Below are positions 1-6,672 of a DNA stretch of 7,278 bases, piece by piece. This DNA comes from an uncultured Actinomycetes bacterium. Lineage in GTDB: Bacteria > Actinomycetota > Actinomycetes > Nanopelagicales > Nanopelagicaceae. A program made the translations under genes and the position numbers. The stretch's first letter is position 1, and every line of letters starts with the position of its first letter. Location of the stretch: assembly GCA_903932705.1 (NCBI GenBank), contig CAIZHC010000266.1:1-7278 (forward strand). The letters run 5' to 3'. The notes beneath the pieces were generated by a model, which saw nothing but the letters and a program-made list of their open reading frames with translations, was not told the DNA's origin and searched no databases.

Positions 1-1359
1 AGATGTTGGTTCATCTGCAATCAAAATATCAGGAGTAAGGGCAAGTGCGCGAGCAATACCAACGCGCTGGCGTTGTCCTCCTGAGAGTTCGTGTGGGTAA
101 CGGTTGCGGTAACTGCGTGGGAGTTCAACGCTGGCCAACAAATCTTCAACCATCTTGTCGAGCTCTTTATCCTTAGCGATTCCAGCTAAGTAGAGAGGCT
201 CTCCAATGCTCTCGCCAATTGGAAGACGCGGGTTCAATGAGCTAGCTGGATCCTGGAAGACGATTCCAGTGTTGCGACGAATCTGGCGAAGTTCCTTATT
301 TGTCGCACCGCTAATATCCTGACCGACAACCTCAAGGCGTCCAGATTTAATCGGAAGCAATCCAATTGAGGCACGACCAACTGTGGTCTTACCCGAGCCA
401 GATTCTCCAACAAGACCAACAATCTCACCAGGGAAGATTTCAAGGGAGAAATCTTCAACTGCCACGAAGGCAGGAATGCGTCCGCGCTTTGGATATTCGA
501 TGGTGACATTGCTTAATTTCAAAACAGGTTGAGCCGCCGCTTGGCTCGGCTCCAGGATGCGCATCTGAGTGCTTCCAAGCTTAGGAACAGAAGCGAGCAG
601 TTGTTGCGTGTAAGGATGATTTGGGCGATTGAAAATCTGATCTGCAGTTCCATGTTCGACCATATTTCCGCTCTGCATAACCATGATCTCATCCGCCATA
701 TCGGCGACAACACCCATATCGTGGGTGATGAGCAAGATTCCGGAGTTGAGGCGGGAACGCAAGCCACGCATCAAATCGAGAATTTCTGCCTGAACAGTTA
801 CATCAAGAGCAGTGGTTGGTTCATCCGCGATCAAGAGCGCAGGATCGCAGGCAAGTGCTTGTGCAATCATTGCGCGCTGGCGCTGACCACCAGAGAGTTG
901 GTGCGGATACTTATCGACAGAACGCTCTGGATCTGGAATTTCAACCATTGAAATTAATTCAATCGCACGAGCTTTCGCTTCTGAAGGTCCCATATCAAAG
1001 TGATTGCGTAGAGTTTCCATAATCTGAAAACCGATTGTGTAAACCGGGTTGAGAGCGGTCATAGGCTCTTGGAAGATGTATGAAACTTCCTTTCCACGGT
1101 ACTTCTGCAACTTCTGAATTGGAGCTCCAAGGACCTCTTCATCCTTAACCTTGATGCTGCCAGTTACGCGTGCATTGGAAGCCAGAAGACTCATCACTGC
1201 CATAGCGACCGTGGACTTACCCGAACCTGATTCGCCCACAATGGCGAGGGTCTGCCCTGCTTCTACTTCAAAGTTGATGTGATTAGCCGCTGGGTACCAG
1301 ATTCCATCAACCCAGAACTCAACTGAGAGATCTGATACGCGAAGTACAGGTGAGGACAT
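1..1359 (-). CDS. Peptide-type ABC transporter, fused double ATP-binding protein (DppD-DppF fusion), C-terminus outside window
   Basis: This is the energy-coupling subunit of the importer. It hydrolyses ATP at the cytoplasmic face of the DppB/DppC-type permeases. I translated 453 residues by hand from the ATG at 1359 without meeting a stop; the frame runs off the left edge. Domain 1 has Walker A GESGSGKS (42-49), a Q-loop in IFQEP (Q97), signature LSGGQ (155-159), Walker B LLIADEP (about 175-181) and H-loop H213. An HPYTQQLL segment near 249-256, typical of the oligopeptide ATPase C-terminal region, leads through an Ala/Gln-rich linker into domain 2. Domain 2 has Walker A GESGSGKT (318-325), Q369, LSGGQ (425-429) and Walker B LIADEPTS at the edge. 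Both domains keep their catalytic motifs, so both look competent. The start follows directly on an in-frame TAA (TAAATG), with a weak AAGGCGG about 9 nt upstream. DppD and DppF are usually separate genes; here they are fused. The substrate cannot be told from an ATPase. Confidence 0.95.
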   Translation of the reverse strand, partial: MSSPVLRVSDLSVEFWVDGIWYPAANHINFEVEAGQTLAIVGESGSGKSTVAMAVMSLLASNARVTGSIKVKDEEVLGAPIQKLQKYRGKEVSYIFQEPMTALNPVYTIGFQIMETLRNHFDMGPSEAKARAIELISMVEIPDPERSVDKYPHQLSGGQRQRAMIAQALACDPALLIADEPTTALDVTVQAEILDLMRGLRSRLNSGILLITHDMGVVADMADEIMVMQSGNMVEHGTADQIFNRPNHPYTQQLLASVPKLGSTQMRILEPSQAAAQPVLKLSNVTIEYPKRGRIPAFVAVEDFSLEIFPGEIVGLVGESGSGKTTVGRASIGLLPIKSGRLEVVGQDISGATNKELRQIRRNTGIVFQDPASSLNPRLPIGESIGEPLYLAGIAKDKELDKMVEDLLASVELPRSYRNRYPHELSGGQRQRVGIARALALTPDILIADEPTS

Positions 1360-1410
1360 TTAGCTAACCGCCTTAATTGTGTCTGCCATGATGTGTGAAA
1401 GGATTGTCGA
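1360..1410. promoter_or_regulatory. Divergent intergenic region between ATPase gene and PH-domain gene
   Basis: These 51 bp separate two divergent start codons. If the ATPase gene is not served only by read-through from the DppC gene across the antisense gene, its promoter must lie here or inside the 5' end of the PH-domain gene. On the minus strand a TCGACA resembling a -35 box occurs at 1404-1409, but I could not find a convincing -10 at 16-18 bp from it. Regulatory role is inferred from geometry only. Confidence 0.35.
1398..1403 (+). promoter_or_regulatory. Ribosome binding site of the PH-domain gene (AAAGGA)
   Basis: AAAGGA lies 7 nt upstream of the GTG at 1411. This good Shine-Dalgarno match supports a GTG start and supports the plus-strand frame over the overlapping minus-strand open frame. 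Confidence 0.6.
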
Positions 1411-2001
1411 GTGAATAACCGAGAGATTTTCCGTCCGAGAACCAACCTCAACCTTGCGGTATTCGGCGTAGTTATCTGCGGACTTTTCACGTGGTCGAAT
1501 TTTTACGATGCCAGCACCGCTTCCAAGATAGCTAGCTCGTTGGTTGCGCTCTTCGCGCTCATCTCTATTTACATCTTCTTGGTCCGCCCCAAAATAGTTT
1601 TCGGTGATGAAGGAATGATCATCGTCAATCCCCTTCACGAATACACCATCGCATGGAGTGACGTTCTTATGATTGACACTCGTTGGGCGCTTACCGTTGA
1701 AACCACGGAGTTCAAAGTTTACGCATGGGCGGCTACCGCCTCGGGACGAAAGCGTCGCAGCATCCACCACACTGAGGTGCGAGGACTTGATATCGACCAA
1801 GGTGGAAGCATCCGAACCGCGGACTCCCCCTTTACCGATAGCGGCGCTGCTGCTTTTCGCCTCAGAGCGAAGTTGAAGAAGTTTCAAGAAGGAAAGATTG
1901 AACAATCCCTTGCCACTAGCAAGCAGAGTCAATTCCAACTCTTCTCGCTCGCTCTGATTGCCTTGGGTGCTGCAATCGCGATAACTCTGCTGGGACATTA
2001 A
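1411..2001 (+). CDS. Membrane-anchored PH-domain-containing protein (bPH_6-like), inverted within the ABC operon
   Basis: A 196-residue protein of unknown specific function. It has two hydrophobic helices near the N-terminus (about 13-29 and 38-58). A short beta-rich module follows from about 59 to 108, with the pattern RPKIVFGDEGMIIVNPL, then TIAWSDVLMIDTRWALTVET and KVYAWAA. This matches what I know of the small actinobacterial bPH_6-type PH domains, with the strand pattern 'D.eGl.v.NPl...ipW..v..vd'. A basic patch (GRKRRS, about 112-117) and a charged linker lead to a third helix (about 175-194). These proteins are usually annotated only as PH-domain proteins; lipid or protein binding at the membrane is a family-level guess. 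The GTG start is supported by AAAGGA 7 nt upstream. The gene lies opposite to the transporter genes: its stop is 5 bp from the DppC stop, and its start is 51 bp from the ATPase start. An open frame on the other strand (1360-2007) is judged a shadow. Confidence 0.8.
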   Translation: MNNREIFRPRTNLNLAVFGVVICGLFTWSNFYDASTASKIASSLVALFALISIYIFLVRPKIVFGDEGMIIVNPLHEYTIAWSDVLMIDTRWALTVETTEFKVYAWAATASGRKRRSIHHTEVRGLDIDQGGSIRTADSPFTDSGAAAFRLRAKLKKFQEGKIEQSLATSKQSQFQLFSLALIALGAAIAITLLGH

Positions 2002-2006
2002 AGCCA

Positions 2007-3059
2007 CTAGTTCTTCTCAGCGCTCTGACGTTCAGCGGCGCGATCTTTACGTGAGATGCGTCGACGTTGTCGCGGATCAAATGCATCGCGCAAACCATCT
2101 CCGATGAAGTTAACTGATAGAGCCACAATGATGATGATCAATCCTGGCCACCAGAAGAGCCAAGGACGGGTCGTGAAGGAGTCTTGGTACTGGCTAATCA
2201 AAAGACCGAGTGAGACATCTGGTGGAACAACACCAAAGCCGAGATAACTCAGCGCTGCCTCGAGCAAGATTGCTCCAGACATCAATAGCGTAACGTTCAC
2301 GATAATGACGCCAATGGCATTTGGAAGAATGTGCTTGAAGATAATTCTGCGATTGCTTGCACCAGCTACACGAGCAGCATCCACGAACTCTCGTTCACGC
2401 AAGGTGAGGAAATCACCACGCACTAAGCGCGAAAGCCCGCCCCAGGAGACGAGTCCCAGGAAGAGAGCTAAGAAGAGAACTCCCTTGCTACCGAAGTGGT
2501 ATCCAAGAACGGAACCGAGAACGATGACTGGAACGGTGATGATGAAATCCACTAAGCGCATCAAGGTTGCATCAATAACACCACGGTAGAAACCAGCAAG
2601 CGCGCCTACGATGATTCCAAGTGCACCCGCTACTAGACCGATCACAACCATTACTTCAAGTGAGCGTTCCGCCCCGCGCATTACGAGCGAGAAGTAATCG
2701 CGACCCAAATCGTCTTGACCAAATGGGTGATCACCCAAACCAAAGTGCTTGCCCGGGATGAGATTTAAGGTTGGGCAACCTGGGAGTTCGATCGGGCAAC
2801 CATCGGTTCGAAGTGTTGGAAGATCGGTGATCTTGTACTTCCACCAGCCGCCATAACCAATTCCAAAAATCTTAAATCCGAGTGCGCTAAAGACAAAGAG
2901 AACGAGTGAGAAGAGCGCGATAAGAGAGATCATGGCTCCGCGGTGGCGGAAGAAACGCTTAAGGACAATCTGACCTTGGCTTAAGCCCTCGGTCTCCTTG
3001 TTGAAGATATCTCCATCGACAATCTCTTCAACCTTATTCTTGCGGGAGAAAATAGCCAT
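2007..3059 (-). CDS. Peptide-type ABC transporter permease, DppC/OppC family
   Basis: One of the two membrane subunits that form the translocation path for peptides or related solutes. The 350-residue product begins with a cytoplasmic segment of about 40 residues, then a first helix (about 42-62) and an extracytoplasmic loop. That loop ends in HPFGQDDLGRD (111-121), the family hallmark that normally reads HPLGTDDLGRD. Further helices lie at about 134-158, 165-185, 193-211, 247-270 and 301-319. The EAA coupling loop is EREFVDAARVAGASNRRIIF (222-241) followed by KHILPNA, and the C-terminus has the usual GDGLRDAFDPR plus a basic tail. Two cysteines in the first outer loop (C88 and C95, CPIELPGC) could form a disulfide. 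The ATG at 3059 shares its A with the TAA of the upstream permease gene (TAATG), implying translational coupling. The length is slightly above the family norm of about 300. Confidence 0.95.
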   Translation of the reverse strand: MAIFSRKNKVEEIVDGDIFNKETEGLSQGQIVLKRFFRHRGAMISLIALFSLVLFVFSALGFKIFGIGYGGWWKYKITDLPTLRTDGCPIELPGCPTLNLIPGKHFGLGDHPFGQDDLGRDYFSLVMRGAERSLEVMVVIGLVAGALGIIVGALAGFYRGVIDATLMRLVDFIITVPVIVLGSVLGYHFGSKGVLFLALFLGLVSWGGLSRLVRGDFLTLREREFVDAARVAGASNRRIIFKHILPNAIGVIIVNVTLLMSGAILLEAALSYLGFGVVPPDVSLGLLISQYQDSFTTRPWLFWWPGLIIIIVALSVNFIGDGLRDAFDPRQRRRISRKDRAAERQSAEKN

Positions 3060-4603
3060 TATTTCTTACCTACCACTCTGATTCGAGGATCCAACGCTGA
3101 GTACAAGAGATCTGCCACCAAGTTAGCCATGATGACGAGTGATGAGGTGAAGAGGAAAACACCCATCAATAAGTTGAGATCTTGGTTGTGAACGGCAAGG
3201 TTAAATTGCGTTCCCATACCGTGCCATCCAAAGACACTCTCGGTAATAATCGCTCCACTCATAATCGCAGCGAAGTCGACTACCAAGATAGTTGTGATTG
3301 GGATCAAGGTATTTCGGAAGGCATGCCGCATGATGACGGTGCGCTCAGAGAGTCCCTTCGCGCGAGCGGTGCGGATGTAATCCTGGTTCATCACTTCAAG
3401 CATTGTTCCGCGTGAGTAACGGATGTAACCCGCCATCGTGATCAAGATAAGAGCGATTGTTGGAAGCAACAGGTGCAAAACTGTATCGAGTGAAGAGAAC
3501 CAGAAATTGCCCTCTGGCAGAAGATCATTCGATTGGCTAATTGTTGGAATTGGTCGTTGGTGGATTGCATCTGTGTTGATGTAAGGCACCCAGGTCTTCA
3601 TTAATTTATCGATGATGAAGAGGATTCCTGCAAAGAGCGAGGTAAAAACGCTAGTACGAATTACCGGACGACGATCAATCTTCGCAAATAGGTAAGCAAC
3701 ACCGACGGCAATTGCGATGGTGATAAGTAGCATCACCAAGATTGTGAGCAGGTTTGCATCTTTCTTCAAGAAATATTGAACTGGGAAGTAGAGCAAGAAA
3801 CCAATGATGATTACGGTGATGGAAGAACGAAGAGCTGCCTTATTGGAGATTCCAGTTGAGAGATAGGTAATTCCAACTGCAAAGGCGAGACCCAAAATCA
3901 ACATGGTGATTGGGCCAAGTCCAGGATGAGTAAACCATTTAGTGACGCTCAATAGCGTCAAAATCACAGCGGTAGCTCCGCCGGCAACTCCAAAGATTGC
4001 AAAGACTCGCTTTCTGGTACCGCTAATAATCGCAGCCCAGAAGAAACCGGAGACCGCTGAAGCAGAGAGGATCCAGAGGGGTGCAATCTTTCCGTTCAAA
4101 AGGAAGTTGTTAAAGCTAATCGCTAGGTAAGCCTTAAGCAGAACAGCAACCCAGAAGATTGGAAGGGAGTACATCAAGAAAGCGATGAAGGTCATCGCGT
4201 AGTCAAAGCGACTGTATTGACGTAAAGCCGAAACAATTCCTAGTCCAAGACCAAAGAGGATCGCCAGCAAAAATGAGAGAAGAATTAAACGAATAGTGAT
4301 TGGAATTGCATTTGAAATAGCGGTACTTACTGGGTTCTGATCACGCGTCAATCCAAGATCAATGTGACCCGTAAAACCCTTCAAGATGCCTTTGAGCCAG
4401 ATGAAGTAACGAGCTGGGGGTGGAACATTGAGGTGTAGCTCGCGGATAAGAGCAATCAACTTCTGATGTGCCTGAGGTGCGGTACTTCCACGCAGACCCT
4501 CGGTGGGATCACCAGCATACGCAGCCGCGTTATAGATCAAGAAGCTTGACCCAAATAGGATCACAAACATAACCCCGATGCGCCGGCTGATATAGGCGAA
4601 CAT
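3059..4603 (-). CDS. Peptide-type ABC transporter permease, DppB/OppB family, with a large internal membrane insert
   Basis: The other membrane subunit of the importer. Canonical DppB parts frame the protein: the N-terminal helix and RRIGVMFVILFGSSFLIY segment (about 7-24), a GDP motif (31-33), a long outer loop, helices at about 101-125 and 137-160, then after a gap a helix at about 375-397. The EAA coupling loop follows as DYIRTARAKGLSERTVIMRH (408-427) and FRNTLIP. Helices at about 436-456 and 479-502 and the C-terminal SALDPRIR complete the family fold. DppB proteins are usually 300-340 residues; this one has 514. The excess lies between the third and fourth canonical helices, about residues 170-340, and holds about six additional hydrophobic helices, which preserves topology. 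The start has AGAGGG 4 nt upstream. From memory, other Actinomycetota carry DppB proteins of about 500 residues, so this is probably a lineage subtype, not damage. Confidence 0.93.
   Translation of the reverse strand: MFAYISRRIGVMFVILFGSSFLIYNAAAYAGDPTEGLRGSTAPQAHQKLIALIRELHLNVPPPARYFIWLKGILKGFTGHIDLGLTRDQNPVSTAISNAIPITIRLILLSFLLAILFGLGLGIVSALRQYSRFDYAMTFIAFLMYSLPIFWVAVLLKAYLAISFNNFLLNGKIAPLWILSASAVSGFFWAAIISGTRKRVFAIFGVAGGATAVILTLLSVTKWFTHPGLGPITMLILGLAFAVGITYLSTGISNKAALRSSITVIIIGFLLYFPVQYFLKKDANLLTILVMLLITIAIAVGVAYLFAKIDRRPVIRTSVFTSLFAGILFIIDKLMKTWVPYINTDAIHQRPIPTISQSNDLLPEGNFWFSSLDTVLHLLLPTIALILITMAGYIRYSRGTMLEVMNQDYIRTARAKGLSERTVIMRHAFRNTLIPITTILVVDFAAIMSGAIITESVFGWHGMGTQFNLAVHNQDLNLLMGVFLFTSSLVIMANLVADLLYSALDPRIRVVGKK
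3593..4087 (-). other. Membrane insert within the DppB-type permease, apparently three repeated helix hairpins
   Basis: This marks residues 173-337 of the permease, absent from ordinary DppB. It has predicted helices at about 174-194, 201-222, 231-249, 259-278, 285-306 and 316-333. By eye it divides into three units of about 52 residues (173-224, 229-280, 284-337). Each has a hydrophobic helix, a short basic linker (GTRKR, NKAALRS, KIDRRPVIRTS) and a second helix ending in an aromatic/basic segment. The repeat claim rests on pattern similarity, not a computed alignment. No function is known to me. Confidence 0.6.
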
Positions 4604-4607
4604 GAAA

Positions 4608-4613
4608 CCCTCT
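4608..4613 (-). promoter_or_regulatory. Ribosome binding site of the DppB-type permease gene (AGAGGG)
   Basis: On the minus strand AGAGGG sits 4 nt before the ATG at 4603. The spacing is short but acceptable. It supports this start, which also gives a proper N-terminal membrane helix. Confidence 0.5.
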
Positions 4614-4680
4614 GTTCTACTTTAATAAATATTTGGAAATCTAATTAATAATTCTAAAGGAAGATATAAATCTTTAACTT
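4614..4680 (-). promoter_or_regulatory. AT-rich leader upstream of the permease genes, possible internal promoter
   Basis: This stretch is markedly richer in A+T than anything else in the window, with runs such as TTATTAATTAG and AATATTTATTAAAG on the minus strand. It lies between the hairpin at 4684-4718 and the permease start. It could be a secondary promoter for the permease genes or an unstructured RNase-accessible spacer after the hairpin. Several TAnnnT-like hexamers occur, so no single -10 can be chosen. Confidence 0.3.
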
Positions 4681-4683
4681 AGA

Positions 4684-4718
4684 AGAAGTGGTGTTGGAAT
4701 AAATCCAACACCACTTCT
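4684..4718. terminator. Perfect 15-bp inverted repeat between binding-protein and permease genes (attenuator or mRNA-stabilising hairpin)
   Basis: The left arm AGAAGTGGTGTTGGA (4684-4698) and right arm TCCAACACCACTTCT (4704-4718) pair over all 15 positions around the 5-nt loop ATAAA. On the minus-strand transcript the hairpin is followed by UUCUAAGUUAAAG, which is not a clean U-tract, so full termination is doubtful. Its place between a binding-protein gene and the permease genes fits the well-known pattern in which a hairpin protects the upstream mRNA or partly attenuates transcription, giving binding protein in excess over permease. Confidence 0.75.
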
Positions 4719-4722
4719 CTAT

Positions 4723-4734
4723 CCCCTACAGGGG
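4723..4734. repeat. Small CCCC-TACA-GGGG inverted repeat
   Basis: A 4-bp GC stem with a 4-nt loop, 4 nt from the 15-bp hairpin. It may stack with the larger structure in the mRNA. It is too short to interpret alone. Confidence 0.3.
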
Positions 4735-4775
4735 TTTACTAATTACGAGCACATTTTCTATGCACTCATCTTCTT

Positions 4776-4797
4776 AAAAAGTGGCTAGAAGCCGCTT
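4776..4797 (-). terminator. Weak intrinsic-terminator-like hairpin just after the binding-protein stop codon
   Basis: On the minus strand the stop TAA is followed after one base by AAGCGGCT, loop TCT, AGCCACTT and then further T, giving a run of five T. Seven of the eight stem positions pair; the C-A opposition is a mismatch. It is short, so partial termination upstream of the stronger 15-bp hairpin is the most I would claim. Confidence 0.4.
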
Positions 4798-4798
4798 C

Positions 4799-6661
4799 TT
4801 AGAAGTGCCAGGTCCAGAAGTTCCAGAACAAGCTTGGAGACAATGGAGCTGGGACGATACCGGATAGTCCGGAGTTGAATGCGGTGACTTCTGGGTTCTG
4901 GAAGATACCCAAGAAGAATGCATCCTTCGCAACAGCTTGCTCGATCAAAATACGGTAACGATTTACTGTATTCGAAGCGAGTGTTGTCTTCTGGAGTGCA
5001 GCACAAGTGCTGTTGATGACTGGATCATTGATACCTGTGTAGTTAGATCCGCCGCCAGCTTGGAAGATTCCGCAAGCCTGTGCATCTTGTGGGTTTGCAG
5101 TCTGATCGAAGATGAAGAAGTGAGCGTCGTACTGAGTCAACGTCAACTTTCCACCCCAACCAGCTGTTGCTGGTGCTGTGACCTTGAAACCAGCTTGTGC
5201 TTCTGCGGCAATGATCAAAGCTGCCTCAGAGGTACGGCGTGTGTTTCCTGGTGAACCCCAGAGAAGGTTGATAGCAATTGGTGTGCTGCCGTTTCCAGCT
5301 GTTGGGTACCACTTCTTAACCAAACGCAAAGCCTGAGCTGTACGTGAAGCTTGTGTACCTACGTTGTAAGCAGCCATTCCGTTCACGCTTGCAGCGTGAT
5401 CGTATTGTGGGTTACCTGGAAGGGTGATTACAGAACCAAGAACAAGTGCATCTGGGTTGATTGGTTGTACCAACTTCTGAACGATGTCAGCGCGTGGGTA
5501 AGCAAGCAAGAATGCCTTGCGGAGATCTGCAGCCTTCTGGCCACCTGACATTGCAAATGGACCTGTGTATGTATCAGATCCGCTTGATGCAACGCGGAGC
5601 TCAATGTGCTCGAAAGCAAGTGAGCTGGTGGTCAAGACCTTAGCGGTCTTGATTGCCTTGAGCTGTGCAACTGCGTCAGCAGTTGGTTGGCCTTGGTAGA
5701 CATCTGCATCGCCGTTAGCAATTGCTTGAGCTGAAGGTGAACCATCAGCAATGCCTTGCTTGATAACCAATGTGTTGATGCCTGAAAGTGCTGGACCAGA
5801 GTTGTAGTTAGGGCTAGCTACCAAAGTGATTTGGTTGCTGTCCACAGACTTAACATGGTACGCACCATTGTTTACGAGAAGCAATGGGTTTGTTGAGCTG
5901 TCAACGGTGGTGAAGTTGTAGCTGTTGCTCCAGATCTTTCCAAGTGCTTGAAGCGCCTTGGTGTTCTTTGAAGTTACTTCAGATACGAACTTAGCTGTTG
6001 CAGCTGCAGCATCTGCTACTGATCCAAGTGAGGTCTTTCCATCTGCCAACTCTTGAAGAGCGTGAACAGACATTGGCTCGAGGCCAGGACCGTTTAGGAG
6101 GTAGTCAGGAATCTGTGAGTCATACTTGAAGGTGATGCTCATGTTGTTGTTGCTGAGTGTTGGGATACCAGCAATATGTGAATCGTAAACGCCACCGTAG
6201 TTAACGGAGTTGAATGCGCTTCCGGTTGCACCAGATGGATCGCCAAGGCCAGCAGCCTTTGAGTAATCAGAGCTTGTTGTCACGTGCCAGAGAAGTAGAT
6301 CTGCAGCAGTGATTGGAGCTCCATCAGACCAGACGCGTCCTGGTGCGATTGTGTATGTGACTTCAAAGTCAGTTGGGAGATTCTTTGTGATCTTCCATGT
6401 TGCAAGCTTTGGATTAGGGACGATGTTTAGCTTGTCGTCATAGTAAAACATTGGGAAACCTGTGAGGTACTGAACGTCACCGTTGATAACAATGTTTGTA
6501 TCAGGTGTGATGTTGTTGTACGACGTAAAGGTGTTGCTCTCAATTGCAACGACTGTGCTACGAGTATCAGCATGTGCTGGAACCGCAACGAAGCCGATAA
6601 GCGCAACTGACGCCGCAGAAACTGCTGCGACGAGAGAACGCGACTTAAGGCGTGCTTTCAT
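4799..6661 (-). CDS. Secreted substrate-binding protein of a peptide-type ABC importer (SBP_bac_5 family)
   Basis: The extracytoplasmic binder that delivers its ligand to the DppB/DppC-type permeases. The 620-residue product has a Sec signal peptide: basic MKARLKSRS, hydrophobic core LVAAVSAASVALIGFVAV (10-27) and a type I site after PAHA (A31). No cysteine lies near the cleavage site, so it is not an evident lipoprotein. The mature part shows family 5 features: a YLTGFPMFYYDD segment, then FEVTYTIAPGRVWSDGAPIT followed by AADLLLWHV, the usual 'y.i.pgvkWSDG.piTA.D' block. C530 and C553, 23 residues apart near the C-terminus, are the only cysteines I found and could pair. The start has AAGGAG 5 nt upstream. 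It is first in the operon and separated from the permease genes by hairpins, consistent with higher expression. Family members bind peptides, but also nickel, glycosides or other solutes; the ligand cannot be read from the sequence. Confidence 0.94.
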   Translation of the reverse strand: MKARLKSRSLVAAVSAASVALIGFVAVPAHADTRSTVVAIESNTFTSYNNITPDTNIVINGDVQYLTGFPMFYYDDKLNIVPNPKLATWKITKNLPTDFEVTYTIAPGRVWSDGAPITAADLLLWHVTTSSDYSKAAGLGDPSGATGSAFNSVNYGGVYDSHIAGIPTLSNNNMSITFKYDSQIPDYLLNGPGLEPMSVHALQELADGKTSLGSVADAAAATAKFVSEVTSKNTKALQALGKIWSNSYNFTTVDSSTNPLLLVNNGAYHVKSVDSNQITLVASPNYNSGPALSGINTLVIKQGIADGSPSAQAIANGDADVYQGQPTADAVAQLKAIKTAKVLTTSSLAFEHIELRVASSGSDTYTGPFAMSGGQKAADLRKAFLLAYPRADIVQKLVQPINPDALVLGSVITLPGNPQYDHAASVNGMAAYNVGTQASRTAQALRLVKKWYPTAGNGSTPIAINLLWGSPGNTRRTSEAALIIAAEAQAGFKVTAPATAGWGGKLTLTQYDAHFFIFDQTANPQDAQACGIFQAGGGSNYTGINDPVINSTCAALQKTTLASNTVNRYRILIEQAVAKDAFFLGIFQNPEVTAFNSGLSGIVPAPLSPSLFWNFWTWHF

Positions 6662-6666
6662 GTTTT

Positions 6667-6672
6667 CTCCTT
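6667..6672 (-). promoter_or_regulatory. Ribosome binding site of the substrate-binding protein gene (AAGGAG)
   Basis: AAGGAG on the minus strand lies 5 nt before the ATG at 6661. This is the strongest Shine-Dalgarno in the window, as expected for the most abundant component of the system. Confidence 0.75.

Noticed and set aside
529..951. 140-codon plus-strand open frame inside the ATPase gene
   Set aside because: It lies opposite a continuous ATPase frame with Walker A, LSGGQ and Walker B motifs in place. The translated product shows no recognisable domain.
1263..1490. 75-codon minus-strand open frame across the ATPase start
   Set aside because: It overlaps the start of the ATPase gene in another frame and has no domain-like features.
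2007..2080. Bidirectional terminator between the convergent DppC and PH-domain genes
   Set aside because: Only 5 bp separate the stops. The nearby CTGACGTTCAG palindrome within the DppC coding end has a 4-bp stem and no T-tract on either strand.
2305..2589. 94-codon plus-strand open frame rich in Lys/Arg/Thr
   Set aside because: It is opposite the conserved membrane and EAA-loop part of the DppC-type permease; its composition follows from the complement of a membrane protein.
4684..4718. CRISPR repeat or transposon end
   Set aside because: The inverted repeat occurs once with no spacers, no second terminal copy, no target duplication and no transposase nearby.
4937..5254. 105-codon plus-strand open frame, Cys-rich, resembling a small cysteine-rich protein
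   Set aside because: It lies opposite the binding-protein gene. Its many Cys codons come from complementing Ala/Thr/Gln codons, and no start signal is evident.
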